A stretch of 64,000 nucleotides of DNA from Acidaminobacter sp. Lineage in GTDB: Bacteria; Bacillota_A; Clostridia; Peptostreptococcales; Acidaminobacteraceae. The translations under genes and the position numbers were made by a program. Location of the stretch: positions 103,634-167,633 of the forward strand of contig WXFH01000052.1 of NCBI GenBank assembly GCA_009881125.1. The letters are read 5' to 3'. The notes beneath the pieces were generated by a model. That model worked only from the letters and a program-made list of their open reading frames with translations. It made no database searches and was not told the origin of the DNA. Below are positions 43,501 through 51,515 of the stretch, one piece after another; position 1 is the stretch's first letter, and the number at the start of each line of letters is the position of its first letter.

Positions 43501-44257
43501 CTTGATCCATTGCGTCACCTTTTACAGTTCCGTTTGTGAAGCAGTCCTGTACCGTGCTGGTATGGACAGCGCCAAACAAGCCGCCGGTACGCAGTGATCC
43601 GCCGTCTACGCCATCGCCTTCAACATCAGCAATCGAACTGCAATTCTGAACGAGAGTGTTCTCTCTAATCGTTCCTACAAGCCCGCCTCCATTATGGCGC
43701 GTATTTAACTCGCCACTGGTTTCTATACCAGACAGCGTCGACGATCGAGTGTATCCGGCAAGAATACCGACATGTCTGAAACCCGATACAGAGGCATTTA
43801 AAATTTTAAGGTTATAAACCTCAGCATCATTTAAGTAGCCAAAAAGACCTTGACCGAAGCTATCATAAGATGGAGGGTCATCAGTAACATTAGTTCCTTC
43901 ATAATATCGGTCAATAATTAAATCTGATATCGTGAAACCATTGCCATTAAATGAGCCTGTGAATGGAGAGCTTGAAGCGTCTGCATCCCATTCACCAAGT
44001 CTTAACCCATCAATATCAGCTGGAACAAATACACCTATTGGCGACCAGCCTCCTGCAACGCCAACATAGGTATCATAGCCATCTGTAGTTTGATCAAGAT
44101 CGTTCATAAGTATGTAATCCAAATCCAATCCATCTCTTACGTTGTCGAGCTCCTCCCAGGTGGTAATCTGAATTGGATCAGCCGCATAAACCGGAGCAGA
44201 AAAAAGTATCAAAAGACAAAACACCATCAACAATTTATGACAATTTGTTTTTAACAT
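40571..44257 (-). CDS. SLH-anchored GLUG-repeat / tandem-95 surface protein
   Basis: A 1228-residue protein with a signal peptide (MLKTNCHKLLMVFCLLILFSAPVYA). GLUG repeats occupy ~95-520, tandem-95 domains begin near 535, 620 and 715 ('GTDSFTYTISDGNGGTDTATVTV'), then a Ser/Gly linker near 815, a beta-rich domain, and three SLH domains near 1045, 1110 and 1170 ('FADVTEQAWYKNAVDFVA', 'FDDAGNTYYTDEL', 'FNDADQVADWAEEAI'). SLH triplets bind pyruvylated secondary cell-wall polymer, so the protein is held on the cell wall. It starts at ATG 44257 with GAGGGG; a GTG at 44266 lies in that site. A bacterial adhesin or matrix anchor is likely. Confidence 0.88.
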   Translation of the reverse strand: MLKTNCHKLLMVFCLLILFSAPVYAADPIQITTWEELDNVRDGLDLDYILMNDLDQTTDGYDTYVGVAGGWSPIGVFVPADIDGLRLGEWDADASSSPFTGSFNGNGFTISDLIIDRYYEGTNVTDDPPSYDSFGQGLFGYLNDAEVYNLKILNASVSGFRHVGILAGYTRSSTLSGIETSGELNTRHNGGGLVGTIRENTLVQNCSSIADVEGDGVDGGSLRTGGLFGAVHTSTVQDCFTNGTVKGDAMDQGGLAGSIYGTIVGGDDYDKYDKNSYVGSLIIRCHTSGPVSGRGAVGGLIGSTNQASVVEDCYTTGEVFATSQEVGGLIGNTNYFSHVIRSYSTSDVTGNGSWVGGLVGIVCNYSVVEQSFATGDVSNGRILTGGLVGHLSTGGVILDSYALGNILGLGGGVGGLVGSVEGVLLNDKTDPSDDEVLGATILRSYSAGSPAGPYSLGGLIGDIRQGTVTDSYWDIETSGREDSPSGTYLTSYEMQQQGSFSEWDFGSVWGIESGSYPYLLWQENDYIPYLPVLNAVYDNVEIQEDSAVNLIDVLLNDIGTQLEIDVVTAAANGDVEISDNKVSYSPMTDFYGFDSFEYTVSDGSDNTETAVVFIRINNYVAENDTSSVNKNSSENVIDVLANDIYSNSNNGISYSITAVTDSENGTITFNSNEVIYTPDFDFYGDDSFSYTITDTSNEQITYTATVFVTVLDDNNVPMAFDDTRTVYQDSVNNTINVLANDTDLDDDTLVVTGVTEASNGTVTFTASAASYTPDANYTGTDSFTYTISDGNGGTDTATVTVTVKEKTSSGGSSGGGSITVPEPEIVVTTESTLQSTVNSTEISSVINNGSAVADISTDIVDALLDKAKGTEGNEKGDLIEVIVEVNGDIEGIEFNLQSTDLKELVTSSEASFKLTSPFISMTFDYDALKVIDAVNTQGEIVIAASAVMDNELSETDKLLVKDRPVYELTITKGGTKVTSFGEGHVTVVIPYEPKVGEDHEAIVLYFLSDQGVLQLVTGNYDEQLKSVVFETNHFSEFVIGYNPITFADVTEQAWYKNAVDFVAARGIASGTGASKFEPETQLNRADFVVMLMNTYASDLEKLSGNQQIGNFDDAGNTYYTDELLTAKRLGLINGTGQNLFEPELEITRQEMMVILHNMLKVLGEVPAPFMNLQLSSFNDADQVADWAEEAIASFVNSGIVVGYNYNLNPEDFMTRAEIAQILFNLLSK

Positions 44258-44266
44258 TGATCTCAC

Positions 44267-44639
44267 CCCTCTCAGATGTCTGAAGCGCCATGCTTTCTAT
44301 CTATGCAAAATTATTCTGAAATGATAAAATCACTCAGTCCCTCATAACCCATTCCACCTTTTTATATGGCAGCTGATGTTTTTTTGTGTAACCCGACATT
44401 TAATAATTTCTTAATTTTTTAGAATTTATACCCCATATATTTACATAATACACTTTAATCAATTTATAATTATTTTATGCGCAACTACATAATCAGCCTC
44501 TTTAATTTGTTAACGAAACTACATAGTCATCGATCCAAGACTGATAATATAAATACCCTTCAATCAGGCGGTACAAGACTATTGAGCTAAATCGCAGATA
44601 CTCATAACCATATTGTAACCAAAATTTCGACAATATATG
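44267..44639. other. AT-rich intergenic region upstream of two divergent surface-protein genes
   Basis: No coding frame with a ribosome binding site is seen. The stretch should contain the promoter of the SLH-protein gene on the minus strand, but no clear -35/-10 pair stood out. Confidence 0.5.
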
Positions 44640-44680
44640 TGTTGACATAACAACGCTTATAAATTAATATTATGTCAACA
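44640..44680 (+). promoter_or_regulatory. Consensus promoter embedded in an 11-bp inverted repeat
   Basis: TTGACA (44642-44647), a 17-nt spacer and TAATAT (44665-44670) form a near-perfect sigma-A promoter. The same DNA contains the perfect inverted repeat TGTTGACATAA (44640-44650) / TTATGTCAACA (44670-44680), which covers the -35 and the start-site region. A dimeric repressor bound there would block the promoter. The transcript would run into the riboswitch 120 nt downstream. Confidence 0.65.
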
Positions 44681-44798
44681 TAAGAACTCCAGTAAGAAGT
44701 TGAACACTATCAATAGAAATTGAATATATCAAATCCATCATCATAGTCTGTTATAATTTCAGCAATTAATTTCAACGTGCGTGAGCATCACATACAAT

Positions 44799-44895
44799 AA
44801 AAACTTCTACTGATAAACGGCAAACCAATCGAAAGATTGGGACGCAAAACTAAAGGGCCTGTTAAATGGCAGCCAGTTACCCAAGGGAAGTTTTT
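44799..44895 (+). ncRNA. c-di-GMP-I (GEMM) riboswitch aptamer
   Basis: Conserved GEMM elements appear in order: GGCAAACC (44819-44826), P2 hairpin CCAATCGAAAGATTGG with GAAA tetraloop (44825-44840), GACGCAAA (44841-44848), and the tetraloop-receptor arm CTAAAGGGCC ... ATGGCAGCCAG (about 44850-44876). P1 is AAAAACTTC / GAAGTTTTT (44799-44807 and 44887-44895). The base before CAAACC is G, as in c-di-GMP binders rather than cGAMP variants. The next gene begins 210 nt downstream; the expression platform is not obvious, as no clear terminator follows. Confidence 0.93.
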
Positions 44896-45104
44896 GTATT
44901 GTGTTGAAATAGATACAGTATTTAACAGTGCAGCAGCAATAACGCAAGACCATATTTTTTGTTTATTGAAATGTGTGGAAAGGAGAAGCAATTCAAGCAA
45001 GCCATTAATATGCTTATGGCCAAACCAGCAACATAACTTTCGAATTGGGTCATTGAAGCATCTTTTATTTGAGTAGAATACTTACAGCCAAAGGAGACCG
45101 ACAT

Positions 45105-47045
45105 ATGATTAAGTTTAAGAAAAAATTAGCACTGCTCTTGACAGGAGCACTGATCCTGGGCATAATGCCAAGCCTTGCCTATACGACTCAATATACTGGC
45201 AGTTACGACTATTCTGTTACGAGCGCCACAAATTTCAGCAAAAGAATGAACTATGTTAAAAAGGACTGGACTGCACCAGTAATTTCGCTTAACGGCAGCA
45301 GTTATATCTCAATACTTGTTGGAGCATCCTATGTGGATGCTGGCGCGACTGCATATGACAGTGTCAGCGGACGAGTTACTGTCACAGCAACGAATACTGT
45401 CAACACACGTGTAGCAGGCAAATATGTTGTCAAATATACTGCATCTGATGCTGCTGGAAATATTGCATACGCATATAGAACTGTAGAGGTGAAGGCGCCT
45501 GCTGTAACCCAGCCTGTCGTCACCCAGCCATCGGCACCTACCTATCCTACTACCTCTACTACTAATTCCACATCTGCTTCAATTTCCACCAGCACTACAG
45601 CTTCTACATCAACTGCAGGCCAGTCCAGCACTTTAGCTACCAGTACAGCAGACGCCACCATGAAAAAAGTTTATCTAAGCAGTTTTTCCAATATCTCTGG
45701 AAGTCTCAAGGAATTCACCGGCAGTATTGGAGCAGGTTCCAGCGTTCTGACGCTTTCTACCTCCGCCCATGACTTTAAAGTTGGACATGGCATTGCCATT
45801 AAGAGCGCTGGTAATAACAAAGAAACCAATTATTGGCTGATCACAACTGTTAAAGCGGTTGATGGAAATAAGCTTACCCTTTCAACAAATGCATCCACTT
45901 CTGCTTCCGGCGTCATGGTTCTTCATGATGACACTAAAGCGGTTAATAGTGCTATTTCTTCAGGCAATGCAATCTATTACTTCGATATTCCACAAATGAA
46001 TATCAAGGGGCTGAGCCTGAAAAGTAACGCGATTTATGACGGCATGGGTAAAGCGGTCCTCAATCTGCCGGTAATCTACTCCTCAGCGCCATGGGTTCAA
46101 TCCATGGTGTCAGCTGAAGACCAAACAAATATAACCTTCAGAAACTTTACCCTGGATGGTGGTAAAACCAGAGGCGTTTATGCTAACGATCAGGTTGGTG
46201 TATCATTGCTGTTGGTCCTGGATTCAACGAAAATTAAAGTTCAAAACAACACTTTCCGAAACAACGGCTATATCTCTATCAACCTTCAGAGTAAAGTTAA
46301 TGATATTCTGATCGAAAACAACACTATACTTAATACTGATATAGGCATAATGGCTATGCCTGAATGGCTTGGCAACCTCTATCTGGAGAATGCTGTTTTC
46401 CAAAATAACTACATGGACGGTGGCACCAGCGAAGGTATATCCATTGTTTCAGGCATGCGGGAAAATCCAGGCTATGCAAAAAATATAACCATTCACAAAA
46501 ACGTTATCAAAAATAAACTCGCGAATGGTATTCAATATGGAAGCAGAACATCCAATATTGTGATCAGCGAGAATGATATTTCCAAATGCAACAATGGCAT
46601 CAGCTCCATAGATCCAAACCTGGAAAAGCGCGACAATATGACCTCAACAAATGCAGATATCATAAAAAACAAAGTATACAACAATAAATGGTCCAACTTC
46701 GTTCTGGATGGCACAGATGTCTATGTGGCCAACAATGAGATCTCTGATGGCAACAATGTTTTAGTACTTGGCCGGCTCTTTATTGACAATGTTACTGTAG
46801 ACAGCAACAAATTTATCAACACTAGCATCGCGTTGAGCCCTGCGATCCACATTTACAATCTTAAGAATGGAAATATCAAAAACAATGTCTTTGTCATTGG
46901 TTCAACAAATAACTTCAATGCTGCTATTGGAACAGAAAATGGCAACGTCGTCTCTTTGTCTTTAACAGGTAACGATCTCGGCGGAATGAGAATACTTGAC
47001 CTTTACAAGGTAACAACGCTTGCCTTGTTGGATCAAAAATACTAG
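45105..47045 (+). CDS. Secreted Ig-like plus right-handed beta-helix protein under c-di-GMP riboswitch
   Basis: A 646-residue precursor with signal peptide (MIKFKKKLALLLTGALILG...). Residues ~40-125 form a DUF5011-type Ig-like domain ('DWTAPVISLNGSSYISILVG', 'GKYVVKYTASDAAGNIAYAYRTVEV'), followed by a Ser/Thr/Pro-rich linker (~130-190). From ~250 on are parallel beta-helix repeats ('NNTFRNNGYISINLQS', 'IENNTILNTDIGI', 'ISENDISKCNNGI'), as in pectate-lyase-like enzymes and alginate epimerases. It may bind or modify the exopolysaccharide encoded downstream. The ATG at 45105 has AAGGAG at 8-nt spacing. A terminator follows, so the transcript is probably monocistronic. Confidence 0.83.
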   Translation: MIKFKKKLALLLTGALILGIMPSLAYTTQYTGSYDYSVTSATNFSKRMNYVKKDWTAPVISLNGSSYISILVGASYVDAGATAYDSVSGRVTVTATNTVNTRVAGKYVVKYTASDAAGNIAYAYRTVEVKAPAVTQPVVTQPSAPTYPTTSTTNSTSASISTSTTASTSTAGQSSTLATSTADATMKKVYLSSFSNISGSLKEFTGSIGAGSSVLTLSTSAHDFKVGHGIAIKSAGNNKETNYWLITTVKAVDGNKLTLSTNASTSASGVMVLHDDTKAVNSAISSGNAIYYFDIPQMNIKGLSLKSNAIYDGMGKAVLNLPVIYSSAPWVQSMVSAEDQTNITFRNFTLDGGKTRGVYANDQVGVSLLLVLDSTKIKVQNNTFRNNGYISINLQSKVNDILIENNTILNTDIGIMAMPEWLGNLYLENAVFQNNYMDGGTSEGISIVSGMRENPGYAKNITIHKNVIKNKLANGIQYGSRTSNIVISENDISKCNNGISSIDPNLEKRDNMTSTNADIIKNKVYNNKWSNFVLDGTDVYVANNEISDGNNVLVLGRLFIDNVTVDSNKFINTSIALSPAIHIYNLKNGNIKNNVFVIGSTNNFNAAIGTENGNVVSLSLTGNDLGGMRILDLYKVTTLALLDQKY

Positions 47046-47080
47046 TCAACTAATTGCCACATTTAATCTTTTAAATTTTA

Positions 47081-47129
47081 GGGAACACAGGTCATTTAAG
47101 AAATCGACTTGTGTTCCCTCTTCATTTTT
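47081..47129 (+). terminator. Terminator after the beta-helix protein gene
   Basis: GGGAACACAGGTC (47081-47093) pairs with GACTTGTGTTCCC (47106-47118, one G-U), followed by TCTTCATTTTT. Confidence 0.85.
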
Positions 47130-47179
47130 AAAGATCCTTTAAATAATAAAATTCATGAACATTGCAGAGTGTGATGTTG

Positions 47180-47227
47180 ATGAAAAAATTCACGATTGGC
47201 TTTTTTATATTACTATTTGGGGTATAA
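47180..47227 (+). CDS. 15-codon hydrophobic mini-ORF, possibly remnant of a signal peptide
   Basis: ATG AAA AAA TTC ... GTA TAA encodes MKKFTIGFFILLFGV, which looks like the start of a signal peptide or a tiny membrane peptide. No convincing ribosome binding site is seen (AGAGTGTGATG upstream). It could be a decayed gene start or chance. Confidence 0.2.
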   Translation: MKKFTIGFFILLFGV

Positions 47228-47284
47228 CTATAAAAAATTAGTAATGGTAATCGTCGTGACCGTTATGCCAGCGGAGGTGGTCAT

Positions 47285-48274
47285 ATGTCAAAAGGCTTTT
47301 TCGATTATCAGGACAACTTCGAAAAAATCAGGCTTGTAAAATCAGTCCCGTTCGAAGATAACCCAGAGAGAATCAAAAGGAAGGTTACCATTGCCATCCC
47401 TACCTTCAAACGGCCTCTGCTTCTTGAACATGCTCTTGAAAGCGCATTCAGTCAAACAGACTTTGAAGACTTTGAGATCATAGTCGTGGATAATGATCCG
47501 GATGAAAATAATGTTCCTGCAGTAATCCAGAAGTACCAAAGAGACAATCTTTATTATTTTAAAAACGAGGCTAACGTCGGCCTGTACAGCAACTGGAACA
47601 GATGTATTGAATTGGCAAGAGGAGACTATATATCAATTCTGAATGATGATGATTGGTTGAGCCCAAATTTCCTTTCTGAATGTCAAAAACACATGATTCA
47701 GGGTGTGGATGGTCTTTTTTTTAAATACAACACGGTCTATCAAGGCGGATACTCAGAACGTGTCAAGACTCATAACAGCCATTTTCCAAAGCTGAAGCAA
47801 ATACTATCAAGACATTCAAAACGCCTTACTTTATTTGATTTTTTCCTTGGCAATAAAAGTGCGGGCTCTCTTGGCGTGATGATGAAGCGTGAACTTCTTA
47901 TTGAACTTGGTGGCTATAATCCTGACTATTACCCTTCAAGTGATTACGTCCTTCACGCGAATTATTGCAGACACTTTAATGTGTTTCTGATCAACGAGAC
48001 CCTGAATTTTTACAGAGTGGCGCAAAATGCCAGCGCTAATCAGGATACTCTGAGAATCTGGGAGTACCTTGATCATGACATCCGGCATTATCTCATTGAT
48101 CAGATTCGAAGGCACAAGCGGCTTTTATATTTCATGAACACCGTACTTACAGACCTGCAGATTCAGGGCTTGATCGACACTTGGGGTTATTTGACTGATA
48201 CTGATATTAAATCAGGCTTAAAACATACCTTGATGAGAAAGTTTATTGGTGTGAAATATGATTTGAACTATTAG
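47285..48274 (+). CDS. Family 2 glycosyltransferase
   Basis: A 329-residue GT-A enzyme with 'KVTIAIPTFKRPLLLEHALES' (nucleotide-sugar binding start), 'IIVVDNDPDENN' and the DxD-type motif 'YISILNDDDWLSPNFL' (around residues 118-130). It adds a sugar to the polysaccharide repeat unit. GGAGG with suitable spacing precedes the ATG. It is the first gene of the plus-strand arm of the polysaccharide locus, with rfbF 25 nt downstream. The donor and acceptor are unknown. Confidence 0.9.
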   Translation: MSKGFFDYQDNFEKIRLVKSVPFEDNPERIKRKVTIAIPTFKRPLLLEHALESAFSQTDFEDFEIIVVDNDPDENNVPAVIQKYQRDNLYYFKNEANVGLYSNWNRCIELARGDYISILNDDDWLSPNFLSECQKHMIQGVDGLFFKYNTVYQGGYSERVKTHNSHFPKLKQILSRHSKRLTLFDFFLGNKSAGSLGVMMKRELLIELGGYNPDYYPSSDYVLHANYCRHFNVFLINETLNFYRVAQNASANQDTLRIWEYLDHDIRHYLIDQIRRHKRLLYFMNTVLTDLQIQGLIDTWGYLTDTDIKSGLKHTLMRKFIGVKYDLNY

Positions 48275-48299
48275 CGCAAAACCCGGAGGAGGGCTCTGA

Positions 48300-49079
48300 A
48301 TGAAGTTGGTTATTTTAGCAGGCGGCTATGGCAGCAGACTGGGCAATTTGACCAATACCATTCCAAAACCCATGATACAAGTTGGCGGCAGACCTCTGCT
48401 GTGGCACATCATGAAAATTTACTCATACTATGGCATTAAGGAGTTTATCATTTGCCTCGGATACAGAGGCGACGTGATCAAGGATTATTTTTTACACTAC
48501 GAGTCACAGAACAGCGATTTTACAGTGAATCTCAAAGAAAAAAGTATCGAATATCACAGCAATCACTGTGAGGATGACTGGAAAATTACTTTGGTCGAGA
48601 CAGGGCTAGACACCTTGAAAGGCGCTAGACTTAAACGGATTGAGAGCTTTTTGGATGAAGACATCAATTTGTTGACCTATGGAGACGGTGTCGCAGATAT
48701 CAACATACTGGAGACAATTGAGTTTCACAAGAAGATGGGTAAAATTGTCACAATTTCTGGCGTTCACCCCCCTGCCAGATTTGGGGAGTTGACTGCTGAC
48801 GGCGATGTACTCACTGCCTTTGAAGAAAAAGCACAGGCATCACAAGGTATGATTAACGGTGGCTATATGGTATTTAACAAAACGCTCATGAATTATCTTT
48901 CAACAGATCCTGCCTGCGATCTCGAAATTGGCACTTTAGATACTTTGGCGGTTGAAGGTAAGGTTGCTGTCTTTCGGCATGAGGGTTTATGGGCCTGTGT
49001 TGACCACGAACGTGATTTGAACTATCTTGAAGCACTTTGGAGAAAAAATAACGCATTCTGGAAAAAATGGGACAAATAA
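48300..49079 (+). CDS. rfbF: Glucose-1-phosphate cytidylyltransferase
   Basis: A 259-residue nucleotidyltransferase with 'LAGGYGSRLGNLTNTIPKPMIQVGGRPLLWHIM' region at the N-terminus, 'CLGYRGDVIKDYF', 'LLTYGDGVADINI' and the closing 'GLWACVDHERDLNYLE'. These are characteristic of RfbF/DdhA rather than RmlA. It makes CDP-glucose from CTP and glucose 1-phosphate. The product is the substrate of the CDP-glucose 4,6-dehydratase encoded at 52188-53243 on the opposite strand. GGAGGAGG precedes the ATG. Confidence 0.93.
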   Translation: MKLVILAGGYGSRLGNLTNTIPKPMIQVGGRPLLWHIMKIYSYYGIKEFIICLGYRGDVIKDYFLHYESQNSDFTVNLKEKSIEYHSNHCEDDWKITLVETGLDTLKGARLKRIESFLDEDINLLTYGDGVADINILETIEFHKKMGKIVTISGVHPPARFGELTADGDVLTAFEEKAQASQGMINGGYMVFNKTLMNYLSTDPACDLEIGTLDTLAVEGKVAVFRHEGLWACVDHERDLNYLEALWRKNNAFWKKWDK

Positions 49080-49170
49080 CTTCCCGGGTAATATATCGAA
49101 GAAAAATATGACTGATCAAACTATTCGATATCATCACTTAACCCTCATAATTTAAAGGACTGGTTAAACC

Positions 49171-50370
49171 ATGAAAATATTGATGGTCAACAAATTCCTA
49201 TTTCCAAACGGCGGCTCCGAAACCTATATTTTTAAACTTGGTGACTATCTAAAAGCTCATGGGCACGAAGTCGAGTACTTTGGAATGGATCATGAACGAC
49301 GAACTGTTTCCAACCGTGCTGACGCTTACATTTCAAATCTGGACTTTCACTCTGGCAAGCTGGTTAAATTGGTTTATCCTTTTAAAATTATCTATTCGCT
49401 TGAAGCCAGGAGGAAAATTAGAGCTATACTTGAAGCGTTCGACCCAGAAGTGATCCATTTGAATAATTTCAATTTTCAGATCACCCCTTCCATACTTTAT
49501 GAAATCAAAGCTTTTGAGAGAAAAAAACAGCGAAAAATCTCAATTGTATATACAGCCCACGATTACCAGTTGATCTGTCCCAATCATATGATGAATGTAC
49601 CTTCCACGAGAGAAAACTGTGAACGGTGTCAGGAAGGCCACTACTGGAATTGCGTTAAATTGAAATGTATACACAATTCACTGGCGAGAAGCCTGATTGG
49701 TGCCTTTGAGGGATACCTTTACAGACGACTCGGAACATATAAGTTTATTGACCATGTAATCTGTCCTTCCTATTTTATGGAAGATAAAATCTCCGCCAAT
49801 CCAACTTTAAAAGGCAAAACAATACCGCTTCATAACTTTATAGCTGAGTTTGAGGAAATCCAGTCAAATAAAGAGCAGTATGTCCTATATTTTGGCCGTT
49901 ATTCAGTGGAAAAGGGTATTAAGACACTTCTTAATGCCTGTAAGTCCCTGCCACAGATCCCATTTGTCTTTGCTGGAACAGGACCATTGGAACAAGAACT
50001 TTGCAGCATGCCTAACGTTACAAACCTTGGATTTTTAACAGGAGCAGCATTGGATGATCTCATAAGGAAAGCCAGTTTCAGTATTTACCCCTCTGAATGG
50101 TACGAAAACTGCCCGTTCTCCGTCATGGAGTCTCAAATTCTGGGGACACCTGTCATTGGCGCCAATATTGGTGGTATCCCTGAGTTGATCGAAGACGGTG
50201 TCTCAGGCGAGTTGTTTACCAGTGGCGACTATAAGGCTCTGACGAGCTCTATAGAACGTCTCTGGAATGACCAGGAACTATTATCTTCTTATAGAATGAA
50301 TTGCTTAAGCAAAAAATTCGCGACACTCCCTGAATATTGCGATCAACTGATGCAAATCTACCAAGCCTGA
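49171..50370 (+). CDS. Family 4 glycosyltransferase
   Basis: A 399-residue GT-B enzyme beginning MKILMVNKFLFPNGGSETYIF. The C-terminal nucleotide-sugar site includes 'YFGRYSVEKGIKTLLNA' and the E-x7-E motif region 'MESQILGTPVIGANIGGIPELIEDG' (around 315-345). An internal cysteine-rich insertion (Cys in 'LICPNHMM', 'ENCERCQEG', 'WNCVKLKCI') is known from several members of this group and may bind zinc. It extends the polysaccharide repeat unit. Upstream gap of 91 nt to rfbF. Confidence 0.9.
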   Translation: MKILMVNKFLFPNGGSETYIFKLGDYLKAHGHEVEYFGMDHERRTVSNRADAYISNLDFHSGKLVKLVYPFKIIYSLEARRKIRAILEAFDPEVIHLNNFNFQITPSILYEIKAFERKKQRKISIVYTAHDYQLICPNHMMNVPSTRENCERCQEGHYWNCVKLKCIHNSLARSLIGAFEGYLYRRLGTYKFIDHVICPSYFMEDKISANPTLKGKTIPLHNFIAEFEEIQSNKEQYVLYFGRYSVEKGIKTLLNACKSLPQIPFVFAGTGPLEQELCSMPNVTNLGFLTGAALDDLIRKASFSIYPSEWYENCPFSVMESQILGTPVIGANIGGIPELIEDGVSGELFTSGDYKALTSSIERLWNDQELLSSYRMNCLSKKFATLPEYCDQLMQIYQA

Positions 50371-50398
50371 TCTGCATTGAGACTTGTGGGGGCATATT

Positions 50399-51421
50399 AT
50401 GAGTAAGAGATCACTTTATGGCACTGTTATTGTCACCTATCGCTGCAACGCGCGCTGTAATATGTGCGACTGTTTCAAATATCCAACAGAACCAAATGAA
50501 GAAATCACACTTGAGGTGATCAGAAAACTGCCTGAAATGGCTTTCACTAATATAACAGGCGGTGAGCCTTTCATTCGCCAGGATTTACCTGAAATAGTCG
50601 AAGCACTCTATGAAAAGACAAACCGAATTGTTATCTCAACCAATGGCTTTTTCACAGACCGGATCCTGAACTTATGCAGAAATTTCTCAAATGTCGGCAT
50701 TCGCATCAGCATCGAGGGACTGGCTGAAACCAACGATCAGATTCGTGGGATCCCAAACGGGTTTGAACGTGGTTATCAGACGCTGAAAACACTGGTTGAT
50801 ATGGGCCATAAAGACATTGGCTTGGCCATGACCATACAGGATATAAATTGTGAAGATCTGATCCCTCTCTACAATCTCGCGGAATCGCTTGGACTTGAAT
50901 TCGCCACGTCAACTCTCCATAATTCCTTTTATTTTCATAAGATGGACAATAGAATATCTGAACCATATCGGGTCTCTAAGAATATCGAACTGCTGATCAA
51001 TGAGATGTTGAAAAGCAATTCTCCAAAACAATGGTTCCGCGCTTACTTTAACCACGGCCTGATCAATTATCTCTATGGAAATCCAAGACTGTTACCATGC
51101 GATATGTCAAAAAACGGATTTTTCATTGATCCATACAGTGATGTTATTCCATGCAACGGAATGGTTCAAAAAGCGGTTATGGGAAACCTGAAGGATCAGA
51201 GCTGGGAGGAACTTTGGAATTCTGAGCAGGCCAATGAGATCAGAAAACAGACAAAATCCTGTGACAGGCGCTGTTGGATGGTCGGAAGTGCATCACCAGC
51301 GATGCATAAATACATTTGGGTGCCAGCCTGGTGGATTGTAAAGCATAAAATCTTCATGAAGGGATCTTACAGTCTGAATGAGAACCTCTTTATAAAAAAA
51401 CCGCAGGATCCCTACGTTTGA
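50399..51421 (+). CDS. Radical SAM protein with SPASM-type C-terminus
   Basis: A 340-residue enzyme with the 4Fe-4S motif 'TYRCNARCNMCDC' (Cys16, Cys20, Cys23), 'NITGGEPFIRQDLPEIVEAL' and a C-terminal cluster region with cysteines in 'LLPCDMSK', 'VIPCNGM' and 'SCDRRCWMV', as in SPASM/twitch proteins. It generates a radical from S-adenosylmethionine. Members act on peptides, but also on other substrates. Its place between a glycosyltransferase and the end of the polysaccharide arm suggests modification of a sugar, lipid carrier or attached group. The ATG at 50399 has GTGGGGG upstream. The target is unknown. Confidence 0.85.
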   Translation: MSKRSLYGTVIVTYRCNARCNMCDCFKYPTEPNEEITLEVIRKLPEMAFTNITGGEPFIRQDLPEIVEALYEKTNRIVISTNGFFTDRILNLCRNFSNVGIRISIEGLAETNDQIRGIPNGFERGYQTLKTLVDMGHKDIGLAMTIQDINCEDLIPLYNLAESLGLEFATSTLHNSFYFHKMDNRISEPYRVSKNIELLINEMLKSNSPKQWFRAYFNHGLINYLYGNPRLLPCDMSKNGFFIDPYSDVIPCNGMVQKAVMGNLKDQSWEELWNSEQANEIRKQTKSCDRRCWMVGSASPAMHKYIWVPAWWIVKHKIFMKGSYSLNENLFIKKPQDPYV

Positions 51422-51456
51422 GTTGTTTAAAGAATAATACATGCAAAAATAACAAA

Positions 51457-51515
51457 GGCGCGTTTCCCATCGTGAATTATTTTCATATCACGATAGGATA
51501 CGCGCCGTCTTTATT
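51457..51515. terminator. Bidirectional terminator between the two polysaccharide arms
   Basis: GGCGCGT (51457-51463) to ACGCGCC (51500-51506), with further pairing TCC/GGA and ATCGTGA/TCACGAT inside, gives a stem of about 17 bp with mismatches. T-rich flanks on both sides (CTTTATTT and, on the minus strand, TTTGTTATTTTT) fit termination of both convergent operons. Confidence 0.85.
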
